A stretch of 33,325 nt of DNA, taken from Butyriboletus loyo. Its lineage: Eukaryota; Basidiomycota; Agaricomycetes; Boletales; Boletaceae. This document shows, in pieces, positions 27,710 through 33,325 of the stretch. The notes under the pieces were generated by a model. That model saw only the letters and a list, made by a program, of their open reading frames with translations. It ran no database searches and was not told where the DNA came from. Every line of letters begins with the position of its first letter. Position 1 is the first letter of the stretch. Location of the stretch: the NCBI GenBank assembly GCA_038093515.1, contig JBBPSI010000258.1, positions 1-33,325 of the forward strand, in the 5' to 3' direction. The position numbers and the translations under genes are program-made.

Positions 27710-30700
27710 AGAAGTCGCTTAGTGCAGGGGTGTCTAAGGGACAGAACAATATCTCTTCTTCTTTTCGAAATTCTTTCGCTTCACTATCCACATTTTCGGA
27801 CTATAATGTAGATGAAAATGAACTTTTAGATAAGGAACCTGAATTGTTGATTAGTTCAGTGTTTACAAATTCGTCTTCGGATGTAAGCGTAGACGTTCCC
27901 GGATTAGTCGATTACGAAGGGGATGACGATTCTATTCCATGTATAACAAATATCTCTATAGAACCTGAAAGAGGGTCTTCAATTGGGAGCTCGGCGCCGG
28001 GAAAGAGCGTGCTTAATTCTCTTTTGAGACAAATGAACACGCGATCTTCGCTTTCTTCCTCTTCTAATTATAAAGCCCCTACAAAATCTTCCTTGATGTT
28101 TGGTGGAGATTATTCCCCGGTAGTGAAAATCACTTACCAGTCAAACGCTACTTGGCGAACTCGTTTGCTAAAGGCTTTGCTGGATACAGGAGCAGTTAAT
28201 ACCTTCATCGATAAAAACTATTGCGATACACGCAAAATTGATTTGATTCCGTTACCAAGGTCCATGGAAGTTATCAATGCCGACGGCTCTAAAGGAGCGA
28301 TAGGTCGCATTACACATAAAGCTTCCTTGTTCATGGAAATTGATGGACATTACGAAGCCATTGAGGCTTACGTTTCACTTCTTGGTTCTCACCAAATGAT
28401 TATTGGCTATGATTGGTTTGCACGCCATAATCCAGACATTGATTGGCGTTTTAAATCCATTTCTTTCAATCACTGTTCCCCTTATTGTAAAGTTATCGCA
28501 GATTCTATTTCTTCATTGAACCTTACTTCTTGCTGTACTATAGAGCCTGGAGTTGCCGAAAAGGTACCCGTGGTATTTCACGATTACTTAGATGTTTTCT
28601 CCGAGGACGAGGCAGCAAGAATGCCTGAGCGGAAACCATGGGATCACACAATAGATCTCAAACCCGATTTCGTACCGAAAAAAGGTCGTGTCATTCCCAT
28701 GTCCGACAAAGAACAAGACCAAATCCGGAATTTTGTGGAAAAAGAATTAAAGAAGGGTTACATAAGACTGTCGAAGTCACCACAGACGGCCCCCGTGTTC
28801 TTTATTCCCAAGAAAATAGGAGAAAAGCGATTGGTCATGGACTATCGATATTTAAATGACGGAACCATTAAAAATGGCTACCCATTACCCCTTATCCCGC
28901 AGTTGATTGATAGGCTTAAAGGCACCAATATATTTACTGCACTGGATCTCCGATGGGGATTTAATAACATCCGTATTAAGGAAGGAGACGAGTGGAAAGC
29001 CGCGTTCGTCACGCCAATCGGAGCTTACGAACCCACCGTTATGTACTTTGGGCTTACCAACTCTCCCCCCACTGTCCAAAATATGATGAATGACATCTTC
29101 AATGACATGTATGCTTGCGTCATTATTTATATCGATGATGTTATGATATTCACCAAAGGGAAAACAAGGGCAGAGCATGAGGAAAAAGTAAAGGAAGTAC
29201 TCCAACGCCTTCGAGAAAATGATCTATATGTAAAACCAGAAAAATGTGTATTCTCTTCAGACAAAGTGGACTTTTTAGGTATGACAGTTTCCAGGAACGG
29301 TGTTGAAATGCAGTCGAAGAAGACAGATGCCATCCGAGACTGGCCAATGCCCTCGCGTCTGAAGCAGGTTCAAGCGTTCCTGGGACTATGTAACTATTAC
29401 TGAAGATTCATCGAGGGCTTTTCGGAGATTGCCCGACCCCTCAATAACTTAACGAAAAAGGACACTCCTTTCAAATGGGGTAACGATGAACAAACGGCGT
29501 TTGACACGCTGAAAAAGAAGTTTCACACAGCGCCCTTATTAGCATACCCAGATCGTGACAAGGAGATGCAGGTAGAAACGGACACTTCAGATATAGCAGT
29601 GGGCGCTGTCCTTTCTGTAAAAGGAACAGATGACCTTTGGCGACCCTGTGCATTCCTTTCCCACTCTTTCGATGCTGCAGAACGGAATTATCCGATTTAC
29701 GATAAAGAACTGCTGGCAGTAATACACGCCTTAGAGGAATGGCGACATTATCTAATCGGCAGAGAAGGGTTCGAGATCTGGACAGATCACAAGAACCTTG
29801 AGTACTGGAAGAAGCCGCAAACACTATCGGGAAGACAAGCACGATGGCATGCGCTTCTCCAGGAATTCAATTATTTATTTGTTTACAAACCAGGCTCAAC
29901 CAATGGCAGAGCAGATGCACTATCGCGTCGAGCAGACCACGGTGAAGCCGTTACGGACCATAATACCAATATTACGGTACTTCCACCGAACCTTTTCCTT
30001 AATAAAGTTTCTCTTTCTTCTTCCTTTTACGATACCTTACAAAAAGAATCTGAAAAAGAAAAACAAAAAGAAATACCTGGATTTCATTACGATACAGAAC
30101 AATCCGTATTTATTAACGAAAAGAAAAAAGTCTTCGTGCCTAAGGCACTTAGGATACAATTACTTAATATCTGCCATGATTCGCCTATAGCTGGACATTC
30201 GGGTCAGGCCCAAACAGCTCATCTTCTTACACGGCATTTCACATGGCCAGGTGTTACAAAGGACATTAAACGTTATGTAGACAGCTGTCAAGCGTGCGCC
30301 CTCACGAAGGGTAAGCAAAAAGCACTGGCAGGAAAACTGTTACCACTTCCCACAGCTAGTCATCCATGGGAAGACATTTCTGTTGATTTTGTTACCGGAC
30401 TTCCTTCTTCACACGGCTTTGATGCCATTTGTACGATAGTGGATCGCTTCTCCAAAGAAGTCATTTACGTCCCTTGTAAGACGACTACCTCTTCTAAGGA
30501 GTTAGCAGTTATTTTTAGAGACAATGTTTGGTGCATTCACGGACTCCCTTGTACTATAGTTTCAGATCGTGGACCCCAGTTTGTATCAGACTTTACCATG
30601 GAGCTTTGCAAGCTTCTTGGCATTTCCCAAAAGATCTCTACGGCGTACCATCCGCAATCTGATGGACAAACCGAACGGATAAATAGGGAGATGGAACAAT

Positions 30701-31521
30701 ATTTACGTACCTACGTGGCTAAAAAACAAGAAGCTTGGGCCGATTGGATCAAGATCGCCCAGTTCAACCATAATAATTCCCTCACCACCGCCACGGGTAC
30801 AATTCCATTCTCTATCACACATAATTATTATCCTAGAGTCGGGTTCGAAAAGTCTTCCAACATGCTAGCTGGAGATTTCGCACGCAGTGCCGGGAAAGCA
30901 CATGCCGAGGTTAAAGAAGCATTGGAGGAAGCTCGCAAGCGCATGGTATCACAGGCCGATAATAGATGATCGGATGCGCCCGATTACAAAGTGGGAGATA
31001 GTGTGTGGCTTAGTACGGAGAACCTTAAACTGCCGTACACTGCACGAAAACTCACACAGCGTTGGATTGGTCCTTATCGGATCAAGGCACTCAAACCAAA
31101 CGCTGTCGAACTTCAGCTGCCGAGCAGCATGCGGATTCATCCCATAGTCAACATTTCTCGGGTTAAACCCTACCGAGAAACCCTTCCAGGACAGCCCGTT
31201 CTACGTCCAGACCCAGTCAATGTCACGGATGAAGGATACTTGGAATTCGAGGTTGATTACATAGTCGCATCACGGATGAAGCGCAGGAAGTTGGAGTATT
31301 TAGTGCACTGGAGGGGCTATGATGAAACGGATCGCACGTGGGAACCAGTATCCAATCTGGAAAATTCGCAGGACGTAATCGCGGATTATCACCATGCCCA
31401 CCCTTCCACCCCTCGACCCCTTCATGGCCTATCACTTTTTGAATTTTCTTCTCTGTTTAAAGAGTACGGTCCTGAGCACGGAACTCCCTATCAAGGAACT
31501 CGCTTGGAATACGAGTCCTAG
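27694..31521 (+). pseudogene. pol: Pol polyprotein of Gypsy-A (PR-RT-RH-IN-chromodomain), two in-frame stops
   Basis: One frame of 1,275 codons, counting two TGA codons (29401-29403 and 30967-30969). Codon numbers: protease DTG 164-166; reverse transcriptase with ALDLRWGFNNIRI, FGLTNSPPTVQ and YIDD at 479-482; RNase H (ETDTSD, YPIYDKELLAVI, WTDHKNLEYW); integrase zinc region starting near His 828 (CHDSPIAGHSG ... CQAC); integrase catalytic D898, D958, E994 with 35 residues between the last two; a GPY segment (WIGPYRIKAL); chromodomain about 1184-1235 (VDYIVAS, LEYLVHWRGY, RTWEP). Both stops read YY-stop-RF and NR-stop-SD, where Arg (CGA) fits. Pol is probably made by -1 frameshifting from gag. 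A chromodomain usually targets integration to marked chromatin. Confidence 0.93.
27700..27741 (+). promoter_or_regulatory. Putative -1 frameshift signal at the gag/pol overlap
   Basis: T-TTA-AAA in gag phase (27700-27706) is a canonical X-XXY-YYZ slippery heptamer, directly before the gag TAA. After 8 nt a possible hairpin pairs tcgcttag (27715-27722) with ctaaggga (27734-27741), one G-G mismatch, 11-nt loop. Slippage leads straight into the pol frame. Re-initiation at the ATG at 27694 is the alternative. Confidence 0.6.
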
Positions 31522-31532
31522 GGGGGGGGAGG
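31520..31532 (+). promoter_or_regulatory. Polypurine tract
   Basis: A, nine G, A, G, G immediately before the 3' LTR, overlapping the last bases of the pol stop codon. It primes plus-strand DNA synthesis in LTR elements. Confidence 0.9.
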
Positions 31533-32026
31533 TGTTATAATTGTATCTCTTATAACTATCTTTTGCATTCGGACTTCGTCATATTTCTCTTTCAAAGGTC
31601 ACGTGACTTAGCGCACGTGATCGTGGGATTATACATGTGACCACAAGCTGACTAAGCATATGATGTCATGATCCAGACTGGCCCAGACTCTATGACGTCA
31701 CGCCTCATGTATTTAATCTCCGTTTGCTTCTCTTCTTTTTGATCACCGTCGACTTCTATTTCTCATCATCATCGACCCGTGACTCACTTCGTATATACTT
31801 GTATAGTAACTAGTCTCACGCACTGCTTGGTCTGTGCACATTCCCTTGTAATATAAAAGGGCTTGTGGTTGCGGCTAGGATTCCCTAGCTTTAACCACTT
31901 GTCTATTCGCTGGCAACAGTTGAGAGATTAAGGTCCTGAGCTATTCCTCATTACCATCGCCAGTACCTGTGTAGTACTGCAACAGTTGCGGAACCCCGTG
32001 TGCCTGATAACTTCGTTGTCATAACA
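31533..32026 (+). repeat. Gypsy-A 3' LTR
   Basis: 494 bp. It keeps more CpG than the 5' copy, including palindromes gtcacgtgac (31598-31607), cacgtg (31614-31619) and tgacgtca (31693-31700). TATA at 31852; RNA-start-like agctttaacca at 31887-31897. Confidence 0.96.
31827..31859 (+). promoter_or_regulatory. LTR core promoter: TGGTCTGTGC motif plus TATA
   Basis: ttggtctgtgcaca (31827-31840), 11 nt, then tataaaag (31852-31859). Confidence 0.6.
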
Positions 32027-32031
32027 ATAGG

Positions 32032-32739
32032 TATAGGGATCTGTTACGAGTATCCCGAAAATGGCGGCTGCTCAAGCTTATGAAGTGGGGCGGTTTTGGC
32101 CACCGCCAGGATCCGCTGCAGCCTGGAGATCTTGCCCTATTCTGTCCCACCTGTCCACAGCCTGGAATTAATGTACATCCTACTGAAGATGATGATCTAT
32201 CAGAGTGAGTTGGTTTCTGCTAACGGAGGGTAAGGAATAATCTGATGTGAGGGTTGTAACAGCTCAAAATACAGCCGTACAGTTATCATGGATGGGAATT
32301 TCAAAGCGGAACACTTGCATGATAGGTGGGCAGGAGATCAGGTTTGGCTCATGGATGGGCAGGGCTTCACGGTCACCCACAGCCCATATCAGGCCTATCT
32401 TGCAGCCACACACCACCTGCTAGAGGTATGTCACCAGGCTATCAGCTCCAATTCCCTGCTTACATGTCTTCCTCTGACCAAAACAGCGGTCTGCTTGCAA
32501 CAACCACAGGGCAATCAATCAAGCCAACACCAGCTGCGGGAGACTTGAAGCAACTGGAATAGGGGCGACCGCCTGTGCGTGGCATGGTTGCTTCATCCCA
32601 CATTCTGCAGTTGATTTCCAAAAGGGAGAGTGGTAGGTAATCAATCTTGAAGTGCCCCTCCCTCACTTGACCTTTCAGCAGGCAAGTCAATATGGATTAC
32701 TCCCTTGCCAATGCCCTCAAGTACAACATGGAAGGCATC
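32032..32739 (+). pseudogene. KDZ transposase, segment 3 (catalytic region)
   Basis: After the Gypsy-A insertion the frame resumes as DRYRDLLRVSRKWRLLK (joined across the insertion), KWGGFGHRQDPLQPGDLALF and CPTCPQPGINVHP. Three GT-AG introns follow with fitting phases: 32205-32262 (58 nt), 32426-32486 (61 nt) and 32633-32678 (46 nt). Exons between them read VIMDGNFKAEHL (the KDZ signature with its catalytic Asp), DQVWLMDGQGFTVTHSPYQ, CNNHRAINQAN, RLEATGIGATACAWHGCFIP and QVNMDYSLANALKYNMEGI. This part contains no stop in the spliced frame. It is interrupted by an LTR at 32740. Confidence 0.92.
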
Positions 32740-33248
32740 TGTTATGACAGCAACAACCAGTGATGCTAGGCTGAATACTTTGTACCACAGGCGATTAACT
32801 CCAGTTGCAGCACTACACCAAGCACTGGCGATGATAGAGATAGAGCTTAGAACCTTAATCCTCAACTGTTGCCAGTGAATAGACAAGTGGTTAAAGCTAG
32901 GGAATCCTAGCCTAAACCACAAGCCTTTTATATTACAGGGGAATGTGCACAGACCAAGCAGTGCGTGTGACTAACTACTATACAAGTATATACAAGTAGA
33001 AGTACAGGGTCAATAGAGATTAAATAGAAGTCAATGGCAATCAAAAAGAAGAGAAGTAAACAGAGATTAAATACATGAGGCATGATGTCATAGAGTCTGG
33101 GCCAGTCTGGACCATGATGTCATATGCTTAGTCAGCCTATGGTCACATGTATTATCCCACAATCACATGCATTGAGTCATGTGACCTTTGAAAGAAAAAT
33201 GGTGAAGTCTGAACACAAAAGTCTGTTATAAGATATTCAATTATAACA
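32740..33248 (-). mobile_element. Solo LTR, family A, copy 8
   Basis: Reverse orientation, TGTTA...TAACA ends, exact duplication gcatc at 32735-32739 and 33249-33253. Excision joins YNMEGI to CCVISFYDINC of the KDZ protein in frame. Confidence 0.95.
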
Positions 33249-33325
33249 GCATCTGCTGCGTGATCAGCTTCTATGACATAAATTGTGCCTACATGAAGAA
33301 GCTGTGACAAAGAGTTAGCAATAAT
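33249..33325 (+). pseudogene. KDZ transposase, segment 4, runs off the window
   Basis: Reads CCVISFYDINCAYMKKL, then TGA (33305-33307), then QRVSN. The FYDINC motif follows the KYNMEGI block in KDZ transposases. The gene continues beyond the right edge. Confidence 0.85.

Larger units (their letters stand above)
25091..32031 (+). mobile_element. Complete Ty3/Gypsy chromovirus-type retrotransposon (Gypsy-A) with target duplication
   Basis: The element proper is 25096-32026, flanked by exact ataggs-type 5-bp copies (atagg at 25091-25095 and 32027-32031). Order: 5' LTR (495 bp), self-priming site, 0.9-kb leader, gag, slippery overlap, pol (protease, reverse transcriptase, RNase H, integrase, chromodomain), polypurine tract, 3' LTR (494 bp). 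Domain order RT-RH-IN with a C-terminal chromodomain places it in the chromoviruses; self-priming suggests the Tf1/sushi group. Defects are one TAG upstream of gag and two TGA in pol, so this copy is probably non-autonomous now. It interrupts the KDZ transposase gene. Confidence 0.96.

Overview
This window looks like transposon-rich accessory DNA of a filamentous basidiomycete, probably an Agaricomycete. That rests on the family mix: a KDZ transposase with a Cys-rich CxC2-like region, a Harbinger transposase with introns of 46-48 nt, a DIRS-like retroelement, and a chromodomain Ty3/Gypsy element. I found no intact host gene, no intact tRNA or rRNA gene and no CRISPR array. Almost every recognisable coding stretch is a mobile-element gene, and most are broken by later insertions.

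Layout. 334-2656 (+): a broken coiled-coil gene, split by a block of mitochondrial DNA (about 1262-2461) and then by a Tc1/mariner element (2657-4225). 4292-6903 (-): a Harbinger/PIF transposase split by two solo LTRs of family A. 7033-10142: undefined sequence and an unknown minus-strand ORF, carrying three solo LTRs of family B. 10143-12700: mostly non-coding, with a palindrome, an inverted repeat and a degenerate minisatellite carrying a family A LTR. 12701-15351 (+): gag-like gene and reverse transcriptase of a DIRS-like element, split by a family A LTR. 15352-20441 (+): an unknown Cys-motif gene carrying solo LTRs of families C (one) and D (two). 20808-22322 (-): an unknown gene split by a family A LTR. 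22420 to the right edge (+): a KDZ transposase gene interrupted by a second mariner copy, by the complete Gypsy-A element (25096-32026) and by another family A LTR.

How the parts relate. Gypsy-A (LTR, leader, gag, pol with PR-RT-RH-IN-chromodomain, polypurine tract, LTR) is the only complete LTR element. Twelve solo LTRs lie around it. Eleven have exact 5-bp target duplications, and where the target is a recognisable gene, removing the insert closes the reading frame. Gypsy-A shows an exact 11-nt self-priming signature of Tf1/sushi type, a canonical -1 slippery heptamer at the gag/pol overlap, and two in-frame TGA stops that fit CGA-to-TGA decay. The same TGA-biased decay recurs in most other broken genes here.

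Most notable: four otherwise different LTR families share a TGGTCTGTGC-type motif at an almost invariant 11 nt upstream of the TATA box. Family B LTRs add a heat-shock-element array, and families A, C and D add paired CACGTG-type palindromes.
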